A DNA stretch of 12,724 nt from Actinomycetes bacterium (GTDB lineage Bacteria > Actinomycetota > Actinomycetes > Propionibacteriales > Nocardioidaceae): positions 1-12,724 of the forward strand of contig JAKPAQ010000568.1 of assembly GCA_029779385.1 (NCBI GenBank), given 5' to 3'. Positions 1 to 9,532 of the stretch are shown piece after piece. The notes under the pieces are model-generated. The model was not told the origin of the DNA. It worked only from the letters and a program-made list of their open reading frames with translations, and did no database searches. The translations under genes and the position numbers were made by a program. Every line of letters begins with the position of its first letter. Positions within the stretch are counted from its first letter, which is position 1.

Positions 1-707
1 ACTCCGTAACCTTGGGCGGCCAAAAACGTGAAAACCATGCCGCCGCCGATAACCAGCGTGTCCGCCTTGGTCATCAAGTGGTCAATCACACCGAGCTTGT
101 CCGAGACCTTCGACCCGCCCAAGATGACCGCATACGGACGTTCGGGCGACTCGGTGAGGCGCTTGAGTACCTCTACTTCGGCCTGAACTAGCCCGCCAAC
201 AGCACTTGGCAACCGCCGCGCAATGTCGTAGACGCTGGCCTGTTTGCGGTGGACGACACCGAAGCCATCGGACACGAATACGTCTGCCAAGGAGGCCAGT
301 TCGTCTGCGAAGACGCCGCGCTCCGCGTCGTCTTTGCTGGTCTCACCGGCGTTGAACCGAACGTTTTCGAGCACCGCGACCTCGCCATTTGCCAACTCGG
401 CGGCGACCGCTTGGGCCGATTCGCCCACCGTGTCGGTGGCGAAGCGAACCGGCTGGCCGAGCAGTTCGCCCAACCGGGAAGCTACCGGGGCGAGCGAGAA
501 CTGCGGATCCGGCTCGCCCTTGGGACGTCCGAGGTGGGCGACCACCAAGACCTTGGCGCCGCGAGCGGCCAACTTCTGAATCGTCGGCACGCTAGCGCGA
601 ACTCGACCGTCATCGGTGATAGAACTGCCGTCCAACGGAACGTTCAGGTCGCTGCGGACCAAAACTCGTTTTCCGGACAGGTCGCCGAGGTCTTCGATGG
701 TCTTCAC
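1..707 (-). CDS. pgk: phosphoglycerate kinase, N-terminal part (3' end beyond window)
   Basis: Glycolytic enzyme, cytosolic, transferring the acyl phosphate of 1,3-bisphosphoglycerate to ADP. I translated 235 codons from a GTG at 707 to the window edge with no frameshift. Family motifs occur in order: RSDLNVP at residues 18-24 (3-phosphoglycerate binding), HLGRP at 58-62, LENVRF at 113-118, SDGFGVVHR at 146-154, [12 protein letters not shown] at 195-206 and the GGGM segment at 221-224. The visible part is about 60 percent of the roughly 400 residues usual for the family; nucleotide-binding C-terminal residues lie off the window. [13 protein letters not shown] is the actinobacterial version of the commoner SDAFGxAHR. 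The start lies 13 nt after the gap stop and has no convincing Shine-Dalgarno sequence, so translation is probably coupled to gap and the two genes co-transcribed. Identity is certain. Confidence 0.98.
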   Translation of the reverse strand, partial: MKTIEDLGDLSGKRVLVRSDLNVPLDGSSITDDGRVRASVPTIQKLAARGAKVLVVAHLGRPKGEPDPQFSLAPVASRLGELLGQPVRFATDTVGESAQAVAAELANGEVAVLENVRFNAGETSKDDAERGVFADELASLADVFVSDGFGVVHRKQASVYDIARRLPSAVGGLVQAEVEVLKRLTESPERPYAVILGGSKVSDKLGVIDHLMTKADTLVIGGGMVFTFLAAQGYG

Positions 708-720
708 CAGATACCGCCGC

Positions 721-1773
<1,053 letters not shown>

Positions 1774-1791
1774 CCGAGAGGCAGATTTCAC

Positions 1792-2775
1792 TCAGCCATC
1801 GGTGAGCTGATCGGGGTTCAGGACCGCTTCGGTGTCAGGGATACCGAGCTCCTCGGCACGCTTGTCGGCCATCGCCAACAGGCGCCTAATCCGCCCAGCG
1901 ATCGCATCCTTGGTCAACGGCGGCACATGCAACTGGCCGAGTTCTTCTAGGCTCGCGTCGCGGTGTTCCACTCGCAAGGTGCCGGCGAGCTTCAAATGAT
2001 CCGGCACGCTCGTGCCAAGAATGTCTAGTGCCCGCTGAGCTCTGGCACCAGCCGCGACCGCCGCACGGGCCGAACGCCGCTGATTCGCGTCGTCGAAGTT
2101 CGCGAGCCGATTTGCCGTCGCGCGAACTTCGCGGCGCATCCGCCGCTCCTCCCACGCCAACAGCGTTTCGTGGGCACCCAGACGGGTCAGCAACGCGCCG
2201 ATCGCTTCCCCATCGCGGATCACTACGCGGTCGCCGCCTCGCACCTCTCGCGCCTTCGCGGCCACTCCGATACGCCGGGCGGCGCCAACGAGCGCAAGTG
2301 CCGACTCGGGGCCGGGGCAACTAATTTCTAGCGCCGAAGACCGGCCGGGTTCGGTCAGGGAACCGCGGGCCAAAAATGCGCCCCGCCAAGCGGCAACTGC
2401 ATCGCAGGAGTGACCGGCGACAACCTGTGGCGGGAGACCTCGAACCGGTCGCCCTCCCCCATCAACTAGCCCAGTCTGGCGAGCCAGCAAATCGCCGCCT
2501 TTCGAAACGCGGACAACGTAGAGCGTCGACTTCCGCACTCCTGCACCCTGCTGAACGATGATTTCGCTCTCGTGGCCGTAGATGTCGAAAATCTCTTGGC
2601 GTAGTCGGCGGGCGGCAGCGGCCGTATCCAACTCCGCCTCAATAACGATCCGTCCAGAAACCAAGTGCAAACCACCAGCAAATCGCAGCGTCGAAGAGAC
2701 TTCTGCTTTGCGGCAACAGGACTTCGGAACCGAAATCCGCGCAAGCTCTGCCTTTACCTGGGCCGTCATCGCCAT
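1792..2775 (-). CDS. whiA: DNA-binding protein WhiA (sporulation/cell-division regulator family)
   Basis: WhiA combines a degenerate LAGLIDADG homing-endonuclease-like domain with a C-terminal helix-turn-helix. In Streptomyces it works with WhiB to switch on sporulation septation; in non-sporulating Gram-positives it influences division and chromosome segregation. The protein has 327 residues, the family length. The N-terminal motif with paired cysteines (KSCCRKAE, 18-25) is typical. The LAGLIDADG-like part spans about 127-210 ([13 protein letters not shown] at 128-140). The conserved [14 protein letters not shown] stretch is at 222-235, and the helix-turn-helix covers about 270-300 ([24 protein letters not shown]). 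There are two possible starts, MAM. The first ATG (2775) is preferred because GGGAG lies about 12 nt upstream, already somewhat far; the second would be farther. It follows yvcK in the same direction after 78 nt. A function in this organism beyond the family role is not inferable. Confidence 0.97.
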   Translation of the reverse strand: MAMTAQVKAELARISVPKSCCRKAEVSSTLRFAGGLHLVSGRIVIEAELDTAAAARRLRQEIFDIYGHESEIIVQQGAGVRKSTLYVVRVSKGGDLLARQTGLVDGGGRPVRGLPPQVVAGHSCDAVAAWRGAFLARGSLTEPGRSSALEISCPGPESALALVGAARRIGVAAKAREVRGGDRVVIRDGEAIGALLTRLGAHETLLAWEERRMRREVRATANRLANFDDANQRRSARAAVAAGARAQRALDILGTSVPDHLKLAGTLRVEHRDASLEELGQLHVPPLTKDAIAGRIRRLLAMADKRAEELGIPDTEAVLNPDQLTDG

Positions 2776-2805
2776 TGGTTTAGCCGTCTCCCGTCAATTT
2801 GATGT

Positions 2806-2819
2806 CGCCTAGTGAGGCG
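2806..2819 (-). other. small perfect hairpin in the yvcK-whiA spacer
   Basis: A perfect 5-bp inverted repeat, CGCCT-CACT-AGGCG on the minus strand, lies 31-44 nt before the whiA start within the 78-nt yvcK-whiA spacer. It has no downstream T-tract, so it does not look like a standard intrinsic terminator. It could be an mRNA stem between cistrons, an operator half-pair, or chance. About 20 nt upstream of it, TAGAGT fits the TANNNT -10 pattern and could give whiA its own transcript. Confidence 0.3.
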
Positions 2820-2853
2820 TTGTGCTCGGGCCACTCTATGCCCGCCGTGAAAA

Positions 2854-3792
2854 TTATGTGGCAAAGATTCGGTTGAACATCCCTGCCAGCGCCCGCGAGT
2901 CATGCTGCCCGAGCGCCAATTGGTCGTGCACATCCCCACAAACCAACTCCGCGCCAAGGACTTTGGCCGCTTTGGCCAACTCCGTCAGATCGCCGCCGCT
3001 ATGGGAATCGGCGACGACGTAATCGAGGTGCAAATCCGGGGCATGAGCGGCAAGAACCTCCAAATGTTCGCTCGGGGACAGGTGTTCAGTCTCGCCAGGC
3101 TGGCCGACCAGATTGAGCACCAGAATCCGCTTCGCGGGCGTACGCAGCAAGGCTTGGCGCAATTCGGGAACGAGCAGAGTAGGCATGACGCTGGTGAACC
3201 ACGACCCCGGCCCGATGGTCACCCAGTCAGCAGAATCGAGCGCGGCAACCGCAGGCGCGCAGGCAGCTGGATCGGCCGGATCTAACCTGACTGCCAGGAT
3301 CCTGCCTGGCGTCGTGGCGACCTCGACTTGTCCGCGGATTACTTCCCGGCGACCGGAGTCGAACTCCACATCGGCCTCAATATCTAGGGGCACCTGAACC
3401 ATCGGCAGCACTCGGCCACGGGCGCGCAGCAACTCACCGACTAGGTCCAAGCCAGCAACCTGATCGCCTTCCATCTCCCAAAGAGCAGCGAGCAAGACGT
3501 TGCCGACCGCATGCCCAGCCAGCGGGCCCTGCCCGTCGAATCGGTGTTGCAAGATTTCGGCCCAAGCGCGACCCCAGTCATCATCGCCGCAAAGTGCAGC
3601 TAACGCCATCCGCAAGTCCCCCGGAGGCAATATCCCGAACTCCTCACGCAGCCGACCCGAAGATCCACCATTGTCGGCGACAGTCACCACTCCCGTGAGG
3701 TTCGCCGTCTCCCGGCGCAGCGCAGTCAGGGTTGCCGCCAGCCCGTGACCGCCGCCTAGAGCAACGACAGCAGGCCCGGCACTCACACTCAT
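2854..3792 (-). CDS. yvcK: YvcK/GlmR family UDP-sugar-binding regulator (gluconeogenesis factor)
   Basis: Cytosolic Rossmann-like protein of the CofD/YvcK superfamily. Bacillus homologues bind UDP-GlcNAc and control carbon flow into peptidoglycan precursors, including stimulation of GlmS; mycobacterial CuvA belongs to the same family. The protein has 312 residues, normal for the family. Motifs visible in order are ALGGGHGLAATL (11-22, nucleotide loop), VADNGGSSGRLR (38-49), PPGDLRMAL (56-64), GHAVGNVLLAAL (93-104), and IGPGSWFTSVMPTLLV (193-208) in the second half. Its ATG overlaps the rapZ stop as ATGA, which implies translational coupling and fixes the start. The neighbours rapZ and whiA are the near-universal partners of this gene in Gram-positives. 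It is not a CofD 2-phospho-L-lactate transferase: the length and the rapZ/whiA context point to YvcK. Confidence 0.97.
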   Translation of the reverse strand: MSVSAGPAVVALGGGHGLAATLTALRRETANLTGVVTVADNGGSSGRLREEFGILPPGDLRMALAALCGDDDWGRAWAEILQHRFDGQGPLAGHAVGNVLLAALWEMEGDQVAGLDLVGELLRARGRVLPMVQVPLDIEADVEFDSGRREVIRGQVEVATTPGRILAVRLDPADPAACAPAVAALDSADWVTIGPGSWFTSVMPTLLVPELRQALLRTPAKRILVLNLVGQPGETEHLSPSEHLEVLAAHAPDLHLDYVVADSHSGGDLTELAKAAKVLGAELVCGDVHDQLALGQHDSRALAGMFNRIFAT

Positions 3793-4658
3793 TCACGGCC
3801 CAAATCGCGGTGGACAACCTGTACCCGGACGTTGCGATCGCGTAGCCTCGCCACGAGCGCCTCGGTCATCGCCACGCTGCGGTGACGCCCGCCAGTGCAG
3901 CCGATGCCGACAGTGAGGAACAACTTGTCTTCGTTGAGGAAACCGTTGGTAAGCAGGCTCAGCAGGTCGACATAGCGATCGAGGAACTCTTGGGCCCGAT
4001 CTTGGCGGTAGACGTATTCGCTAACCGGTTCGTCTAGCCCGCTCAGAGGACGCAGTTCCTCAACCCAAAATGGGTTCGGCAGGAATCGCATGTCGGCGAT
4101 CATGTCGGCGTCAATCGGGATCCCGTATTTGAAACCGAACGAGACCACCGTGACGTGGATACCTTGTTCTTTTTCATCCTCGAATGCTTCACGAACGCGT
4201 TGGGCCAGCTGGTGGACGTTCATGCTGCTGGTGTCGATCACCAGATTCGCTCGGCCGCGAATCGTGCGCAGAAGTTCACGTTCGCGATGAAGTCCATCCA
4301 CCAGCCGGTCCTGACGGCTCAACGGATGCGGCCTTCTGGCTGCTTCCTGGCGGCGGACCAAAACCTCATCGGAGGCTTCGAGGTAGACCGTGCGCACCTT
4401 CACGCCGGTACTTTTTACCGATTCGATGGCGTCTACGAGGCCGAAGAAGAAGGTGCGCGACCGAGAGTCGACAACGACCGCCAAGCGGTCAATGTCCTCC
4501 GCGTAATCAACCGAGGCGACCAACTCGGTCAGCATCCCCGGCGGCAGATTGTCTACGACGTAATAGCCGAGTTTCTCAAGCGACTTCGCCGCGGTGCTTC
4601 GGCCAGCCCCGGTCATGCCGGTGACTAGGACAAAGTCGGTGAGTTTGGACATCTGCAT
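3789..4658 (-). CDS. rapZ: RapZ family P-loop nucleotide-binding protein
   Basis: In Escherichia coli RapZ binds glucosamine-6-phosphate and directs the small RNA GlmZ to RNase E; actinobacteria are not known to have GlmZ, so the partner here is unknown. The N-terminal kinase-like domain has a Walker A loop GMTGAGRST at residues 14-22, with Arg where the classic motif has Lys. VVDNLPP follows at 34-40. The C-terminal domain carries its own signatures: SFGFKYG (173-179), DMRFLPNPFW (189-198) and GIGCTGGRHRSVA (251-263). Its 289 residues match the family. Start choice is open: the first ATG at 4658 is 2 nt after the uvrC stop, while a second in-frame ATG at 4652 has GAGG exactly 6 nt upstream and would give 287 residues. 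It overlaps yvcK by 4 nt, so the two are surely co-translated. Together they look like an amino-sugar sensing pair. Confidence 0.97.
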   Translation of the reverse strand: MQMSKLTDFVLVTGMTGAGRSTAAKSLEKLGYYVVDNLPPGMLTELVASVDYAEDIDRLAVVVDSRSRTFFFGLVDAIESVKSTGVKVRTVYLEASDEVLVRRQEAARRPHPLSRQDRLVDGLHRERELLRTIRGRANLVIDTSSMNVHQLAQRVREAFEDEKEQGIHVTVVSFGFKYGIPIDADMIADMRFLPNPFWVEELRPLSGLDEPVSEYVYRQDRAQEFLDRYVDLLSLLTNGFLNEDKLFLTVGIGCTGGRHRSVAMTEALVARLRDRNVRVQVVHRDLGRE

Positions 4659-4662
4659 CCTC
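4659..4662 (-). promoter_or_regulatory. ribosome-binding site that bears on the rapZ start
   Basis: GAGG on the minus strand overlaps the uvrC stop codon (TGAGG). It directly abuts the first rapZ ATG (4656-4658), leaving no spacer, but sits 6 nt before the second in-frame ATG (4650-4652). Spacing therefore favours the second start, unless a weaker AGAAG farther upstream serves the first. Confidence 0.5.
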
Positions 4663-6601
4663 AGTCTTCTAAAAGTTCGCCAGTGGCGGTGTTGACTGCC
4701 GATTCGGGCTGGTTCTGGTTCAACGTCGCCAGAATGGATTCTGCCGTAGTTGCGCCAATACCGGGAACTTCGGCTAATTCTTCGGCCGTCGCAGCGCGCA
4801 ATTTCTTCAGCGAACCGAAGTGCTTGAGCAACGCGGTGCGCCTCGTCTTTCCTAAACCGGGAACTTCGTCGAGGACCGACTCAATCATGGCTTTACTGCG
4901 CCGTTGTCGATGATGAGTGATCGCAAATCGGTGGGCCTCATCACGCAGGCGTTGCAGTAGATAAAGCCCGTCGCTCGTGCGTGGCAAAATCACCGGGTCC
5001 GCTTCGCCGGGCAGCCAAATCTCCTCTAGCCTTTTGGCCAGACCGCACAGGGCGATGTCGGTGATGCCGAGCCGATCGAGTGCGGTTTGTGCCGCGGCCA
5101 CTTGCGGCGGACCGCCATCAACAACCACCAACGACGGCAGGTATGCGAACCGGCGCGGCTTTGTGGATTCGCGGTCTTGGCCCGGGGTTGGCTCGGCAAT
5201 TTCGCCGTCCTCGGCGCGTTGGCGAGTGAATCGTCTAGTGATCACTTCATCGATCGCGGCGACATCGTTCTGACCCTCGTGACGGACTTTGAACTTGCGA
5301 TACTCGGACTTTCGGGCAAGACCGTCCTCGAAGACAACCATCGAGGCGACAATTTCGGTGCCCTGCAGGTTCGAAACATCGAAGCATTCAATCCGCAGCG
5401 GCGGTTCGGCCAACTCCAACGCGACTTGGATTTCTTCCAGCGCCCGACTCCGCGAAGTCAGATCACCAGAACGCTTCAACTTGTGCCGTGCCATCGCCTG
5501 TTTGGCGTTCTGTTCAACCGTCTCCATCAGTCGCCGCTTGTCGCCACGCTGCGGCACCCGGACAGTGACTTTGCTGCCTCGAAGTTCCGAAAGCAACTCT
5601 TGGATCGACTCCACATCAGTTGGCAATCTTGGTACCAGAATTTCGCGCGCGATCGCTTCGGGAGCCACCTCCGTGTAGAGCGTCATCACGGCGTTTTCGA
5701 TCAACTCGGCAAAACTAGCGTCGTCCCCCTTGTCGGCCACCCAGCCGCGCTGTCCCCGAATACGACCGCCGCGAACAGTGAAAATCTGCACCGCGATCTC
5801 GAGCGGGTCATCGACGAACCCGAATACGTCCGCGTCGGTTCCGTCACCAAGGACGACCGCCTGCTTCTCCAGCACGCGGCTCAAGGCGGACAAATCGTCG
5901 CGGTACTTGGCTGCCAGCTCGTACTCTTGCGCCGCGGCCGCCGCGGCCATTTTACTTCTTAGGTCACGCTCGAACCCGGCGGTGTGGCCGGCCATGAACG
6001 AGACAAAATCATTGACGATCTCTCGGTGCTCGTCGGGGCTGACCCGCCCAACACACGGGGCCGCGCACTTGCCGATATCGCCAAGCAGGCAGGGCCGACC
6101 CGAGGACTTCGCCCGGTTGAACACCCCGGCCGAACAAGATCTCATCGGGAAAACCCGCAACAGGACGTCGACGGTGTCTCGAATCGCCCACGCATGACCG
6201 TAGGGCCCGAAATACCGAACGCCCTTCTTTTGGGCACCGCGCATCACTTGCACCCGCGGGAACTGTTCTGCGACCGTCACAGCTAGCCACGGATAGGACT
6301 TGTCGTCGCGATATTTGACGTTGAATCTGGGGTCGAATTCCTTGATCCAGGAGTACTCCAGTGCGAGCGCTTCGACTTCGGTGTTGACTACCGTCCACTC
6401 CACTGATGCGGCAGTCGTCACCAGTTGAAAAGTCCGCGGGTGGAGATTGCCGACGTCTTGGAAGTAGGAACTCAGCCGCGGCCGCAGCGACTTGGCCTTA
6501 CCTACGTAGACGACCCGGCCTTCATCGTCGCGAAAGCGATAAACACCCGGGTCGGTCGGGATCTCCCCCGGCTTGGGCCGGTAGGTCGACGGATCAGCCA
6601 C
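4661..6601 (-). CDS. uvrC: excinuclease ABC subunit C
   Basis: UvrC makes the 3' and 5' incisions around a lesion in nucleotide excision repair after UvrA and UvrB have located it. The protein has 646 residues. The N-terminal GIY-YIG nuclease (about 15-100) shows PGVY with Y21, YVG with Y32, R40 and E77. Four cysteines, C156, C171, C179 and C183, match the pattern reported to hold an iron-sulfur cluster in E. coli UvrC. The UVR domain (UvrB contact) is around 219-245. The RNase H-like 5' nuclease spans about 400-565, with D408 (ECFDVS), D495 (VVVDGGPPQ) and H557 (DEAHRF). Two helix-hairpin-helix motifs lie at 580-592 and 612-624. A charged stretch at about 461-485 is a variable linker. The GTG start gives the N-terminus usual for actinobacterial homologues; no Shine-Dalgarno is seen, but TAGGCT lies 6 nt upstream. 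It lies 15 nt after uvrA and 2 nt before rapZ. Confidence 0.98.
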   Translation of the reverse strand: MADPSTYRPKPGEIPTDPGVYRFRDDEGRVVYVGKAKSLRPRLSSYFQDVGNLHPRTFQLVTTAASVEWTVVNTEVEALALEYSWIKEFDPRFNVKYRDDKSYPWLAVTVAEQFPRVQVMRGAQKKGVRYFGPYGHAWAIRDTVDVLLRVFPMRSCSAGVFNRAKSSGRPCLLGDIGKCAAPCVGRVSPDEHREIVNDFVSFMAGHTAGFERDLRSKMAAAAAAQEYELAAKYRDDLSALSRVLEKQAVVLGDGTDADVFGFVDDPLEIAVQIFTVRGGRIRGQRGWVADKGDDASFAELIENAVMTLYTEVAPEAIAREILVPRLPTDVESIQELLSELRGSKVTVRVPQRGDKRRLMETVEQNAKQAMARHKLKRSGDLTSRSRALEEIQVALELAEPPLRIECFDVSNLQGTEIVASMVVFEDGLARKSEYRKFKVRHEGQNDVAAIDEVITRRFTRQRAEDGEIAEPTPGQDRESTKPRRFAYLPSLVVVDGGPPQVAAAQTALDRLGITDIALCGLAKRLEEIWLPGEADPVILPRTSDGLYLLQRLRDEAHRFAITHHRQRRSKAMIESVLDEVPGLGKTRRTALLKHFGSLKKLRAATAEELAEVPGIGATTAESILATLNQNQPESAVNTATGELLED

Positions 6602-6607
6602 AACGCC

Positions 6608-6613
6608 AGCCTA
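6608..6613 (-). promoter_or_regulatory. candidate -10 element for a leaderless uvrC transcript
   Basis: The minus strand reads TAGGCT, six bases and then the GTG of uvrC. The hexamer fits TANNNT and the spacing would put the transcription start on the first base of the start codon. The same eight bases, TAGGCTGG, occur at the identical distance before uvrA. It sits in the 15-nt gap after the uvrA stop, so it would be an internal promoter additional to read-through. No recognisable -35 is present. Confidence 0.45.
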
Positions 6614-6616
6614 GAG

Positions 6617-9475
6617 TCACTTGAGCAGCGGTTTTAGGAATCGACCCGTATGCGAGTCCGGGTTTTGGGCAACGTCCTCTGGGGTTCCCTCAGCGATTAC
6701 GGTGCCGCCGCCGCTGCCGCCTTCAGGGCCCATGTCGATCAACCAGTCGGACGCCTTGATGACATCGAGGTTGTGCTCGATCACGATTACCGAGTTCCCC
6801 GTGTCGACCAGTCGCTGCAGCACCCCGAGCAGCTTGCCGATGTCCTCAAAGTGCAGGCCGGTGGTCGGCTCGTCAAGGACGTACACGGTTCGCCCGGTTG
6901 AGCGCTTCTGCAACTCTGAGGCTAGTTTCACCCGCTGCGCCTCGCCGCCCGAAAGTGTCGGTGCCGACTGGCCCAGTCGCACGTACCCCAGCCCAACATC
7001 GACGAGTGTTCGCAGGTGTCGCGCAATCGCCGGGATCGACTCGAAGAACTCAACCGCCTCGGAGATCGGCATGTCCAGCACGTCCGCGATTGACTTGCCT
7101 TTGTAATGCGCCTCGAGAGTTTCGCGGTTGTATCTCGCGCCGTGGCACACCTCGCAGGGAACGTACACGTCCGGCAGGAAGTTCATTTCGATCTTGATCG
7201 TGCCGTCGCCGCGACACGCCTCGCACCGGCCGCCCTTGACATTGAATGAGAACCGGCCGGGCTGGTAGCCGCGCATTTTCGCCTCGGGCGTCTGCGCGAA
7301 CAGTTTGCGAACGTGATCGAACACGCCGGTATAGGTTGCCGGGTTGGACCGCGGAGTGCGACCGATTGGCGACTGATCTACGTGGATCACCTTGTCGACG
7401 TTCTCGGCACCCTCAATCCGTTGGTGCCGGCCCGGAATCGTGCGCGACTTATAGATCTGGCGAGCGAGCGCGGCATAGAGGATGTCGTTGACCAACGTGG
7501 ACTTGCCCGATCCCGAAACGCCGGTGACTGAAACCAGTTGGCCCAGCGGGAAAGTCACGTCGACCTGTTTTAGGTTGTTTTCCCTAGCCCCGATCACTTT
7601 GAGTTCTCGGCCGGGCTCTCGCGGTCGACGAACATCGGGGACGGGGATTTCGCGTCGCCCGGACAGGTAGGCGCCAGTTAGCGACTCTTCACTCGCAAGC
7701 AACTCTTCTACAGAGCCAGAGACGATCACTTCGCCGCCGTGTTCGCCAGCGCCGGGGCCAATGTCAACGACCCAATCGGCCGTACGAATCGTGTCCTCGT
7801 CGTGCTCGACCACGATCAGGGTGTTCCCCAGATTCTTAAGCCGAACCAGCGTCTCGATCAGTCGGTGGTTGTCTCGTTGGTGCAACCCAATCGATGGTTC
7901 GTCCAGCACGTACAGTACGCCGACGAGGCCGGCGCCAATCTGAGTGGCGAGACGGATGCGCTGGGCTTCACCTCCAGACAGTGACCCGGCGGCCCTGTCG
8001 AGTGCCAGATAGTCCAGGCCCACATCAAGCAGGAATCGCAGCCGTTCGTGAATCTCCTTGAGCACCCGTTCGCCGATCTGGAGTTCGCGGTCGCTCATCT
8101 GCAGATCCTGCAAGAATTCTGCCGCATCCGCGATCGAGAGATTGCAAACTTCGGCGATGCTCTTGGGCCCGAACTTCTTTGATTCAAGCGTCACCGCAAG
8201 AATCACCGGTTTGAGTCGCGTGCCTTTACAGGTCGGGCACGGCGTCTGACGCATGAACCCTTCGAGCCGCTCGCGGTTAGTCTGGGATTCCGTTTCCATA
8301 TGCCGGCGGCTGACGAACTCTCTTGCCCCCTCGAAAGCGGCATTGTAGGAACGTTCGCGGCCGTACCGGTTCTTGTAACGAACGTGGACCTTCTCGCCAT
8401 AACCGTTCATCAAGATGTCTTGAACCGCGGGCGAGAGTTCGCGGTAGGGAGTGTCCACATCGAAATCGAGTTCGGCGCCGAGCGAACTCATCAGTCGCAG
8501 GAAGTACTCCGAAACCTGACTGTATGCCCAAGCCGAGATGGCACCTTCGGCAAGCGACTTATCCGGATCTGGCACTAGCAGTTCGGGATCAACTTCCATC
8601 CGTGACCCGAGCCCGTGACAGTCCGGGCAGGCGCCGAACGGGGCGTTGAACGAAAACGAACGCGGTTCGAGTTCGTCGACCTGCAGTGGATGGTCGTTGG
8701 GGCAGGCCAACTTTTCGGAGAACCGGCGGTAGCGACTTGGCTCATCTTCGGCTAAGTCGACGTAGTCAACGATCACGAGGCCGTCTGCTAATGCCAACGC
8801 GGTTTCAACCGATTCGGTAAGTCGCTGTTTCGCCGACTCCTTCACCACCAGCCGATCGACCACGACTTCAATCGAATGTTTTTTCTGCTTGGCCAACTTG
8901 GGTGGCTCTTCGGCCAGGAGGTGAACCTCGCCGTCAACGATTGCGCGGCTAAAGCCGGCCTGTTGAAGTTGGGCAAACAACTCTAGGTATTCGCCTTTTC
9001 GGCCGCGAATTACCGGGGCCAATACCTGGAACCGAGTACCTTCAGCGCCGCTGAGGATTCGGTCGACGATCTGCTGGGCGGTTTGCCGCGCAATCGGTTC
9101 GCCGCATTCTGGGCAGTGCGGTCGGCCGGCGCGGGCATAGAGCAACCGCAGGTAGTCATAAACCTCAGTGATGGTGCCGACGGTAGATCGCGGGTTCCGC
9201 GAAGTGGACTTCTGATCGATCGAGACAGCCGGCGAAAGTCCTTCGATGAAGTCAACGTCCGGCTTGTCCATCTGCCCCAAGAATTGGCGGGCGTAAGCCG
9301 AGAGCGACTCGACGTAGCGCCGCTGTCCCTCGGCGAAAATCGTGTCGAACGCGAGCGACGACTTCCCTGATCCCGATAGCCCGGTGAAGACGATGAGCGC
9401 ATCGCGCGGAAGGTCTAGAGAAACATCTTTTAGGTTGTGTTCGCGGGCACCGCGAATTACGAGACGATCGGCCAC
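6617..9475 (-). CDS. uvrA: excinuclease ABC subunit A
   Basis: UvrA is the dimeric DNA-damage sensor ATPase of nucleotide excision repair that loads UvrB. Its 952 residues are the standard length. It has two ABC modules. Module I has Walker [10 protein letters not shown] (32-40), signature LSGGEAQR (499-506) and Walker B LYVLDEP (521-527). Module II has Walker [10 protein letters not shown] (652-660), LSGGEAQR (841-848) and Walker B VYVLDEP (864-870). The UvrB-binding/insertion region lies around 130-250. Zinc-type pairs are C121/C124, C283/C286, C413/C416, C751/C754 and C774/C777. The first partner of C283/C286 is C258-P-N-D-H262 rather than C-x2-C, as in other actinobacterial UvrA as I recall them. 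The GTG start gives the canonical [16 protein letters not shown] opening. No Shine-Dalgarno is present; a TAGGCT -10-like hexamer lies 6 nt upstream. uvrC follows after 15 nt. Confidence 0.99.
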   Translation of the reverse strand: MADRLVIRGAREHNLKDVSLDLPRDALIVFTGLSGSGKSSLAFDTIFAEGQRRYVESLSAYARQFLGQMDKPDVDFIEGLSPAVSIDQKSTSRNPRSTVGTITEVYDYLRLLYARAGRPHCPECGEPIARQTAQQIVDRILSGAEGTRFQVLAPVIRGRKGEYLELFAQLQQAGFSRAIVDGEVHLLAEEPPKLAKQKKHSIEVVVDRLVVKESAKQRLTESVETALALADGLVIVDYVDLAEDEPSRYRRFSEKLACPNDHPLQVDELEPRSFSFNAPFGACPDCHGLGSRMEVDPELLVPDPDKSLAEGAISAWAYSQVSEYFLRLMSSLGAELDFDVDTPYRELSPAVQDILMNGYGEKVHVRYKNRYGRERSYNAAFEGAREFVSRRHMETESQTNRERLEGFMRQTPCPTCKGTRLKPVILAVTLESKKFGPKSIAEVCNLSIADAAEFLQDLQMSDRELQIGERVLKEIHERLRFLLDVGLDYLALDRAAGSLSGGEAQRIRLATQIGAGLVGVLYVLDEPSIGLHQRDNHRLIETLVRLKNLGNTLIVVEHDEDTIRTADWVVDIGPGAGEHGGEVIVSGSVEELLASEESLTGAYLSGRREIPVPDVRRPREPGRELKVIGARENNLKQVDVTFPLGQLVSVTGVSGSGKSTLVNDILYAALARQIYKSRTIPGRHQRIEGAENVDKVIHVDQSPIGRTPRSNPATYTGVFDHVRKLFAQTPEAKMRGYQPGRFSFNVKGGRCEACRGDGTIKIEMNFLPDVYVPCEVCHGARYNRETLEAHYKGKSIADVLDMPISEAVEFFESIPAIARHLRTLVDVGLGYVRLGQSAPTLSGGEAQRVKLASELQKRSTGRTVYVLDEPTTGLHFEDIGKLLGVLQRLVDTGNSVIVIEHNLDVIKASDWLIDMGPEGGSGGGTVIAEGTPEDVAQNPDSHTGRFLKPLLK

Positions 9476-9481
9476 CCACCC

Positions 9482-9487
9482 AGCCTA
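9482..9487 (-). promoter_or_regulatory. candidate -10 element for a leaderless uvrA transcript
   Basis: The minus strand reads TAGGCT, six bases (GGGTGG) and then the uvrA GTG. A TANNNT hexamer at this distance predicts transcription starting at the start codon itself. The corresponding -35 window (about 9505-9510, GCGGTC) is not consensus. I see no actinobacterial LexA-type box (CGAAC-N4-GTTCG) in the 57-bp divergent spacer, so an SOS-driven promoter is not supported here. Confidence 0.5.
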
Positions 9488-9497
9488 CTGAGGGCCC

Positions 9498-9525
9498 CCG
9501 ACAAGACCGCCTTCGCGAGTATCGT
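9498..9525 (+). promoter_or_regulatory. candidate promoter of the metallo-hydrolase gene
   Basis: CCGACA at 9498-9503 matches four of six -35 bases (TTGACA). After a 16-nt spacer, TATCGT at 9520-9525 fits TANNNT. The -10 ends 7 nt before the ATG at 9533, so the transcript would be leaderless, in keeping with the lack of a Shine-Dalgarno sequence. The region overlaps the upstream part of the divergent uvrA promoter. Confidence 0.45.
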
Positions 9526-9532
9526 TTCAGTC

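Noticed and set aside
638..645. GAACGTTC palindrome, resembling a LexA box
   Set aside because: It lacks the 4-nt spacer of CGAAC-N4-GTTCG and lies inside pgk codons for Asn-Val-Pro of a conserved motif.
5087..5962. Long open frame of 291 codons on the plus strand
   Set aside because: It lies entirely antisense to uvrC, whose domains are unambiguous; long antisense frames are expected in GC-rich coding DNA and this one shows no recognisable domain.
6617..9475. Internal duplication in uvrA as a repeat element
   Set aside because: The two similar halves are the normal tandem ABC modules of UvrA, not a recent duplication.
9437..9532. N-terminal extension of the MBL hydrolase from an in-frame ATG at 9437
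   Set aside because: The extra 32 residues are antisense to the uvrA 5' end, resemble no MBL N-terminus, and would overlap uvrA and both promoters; the ATG at 9533 has the matching -10.
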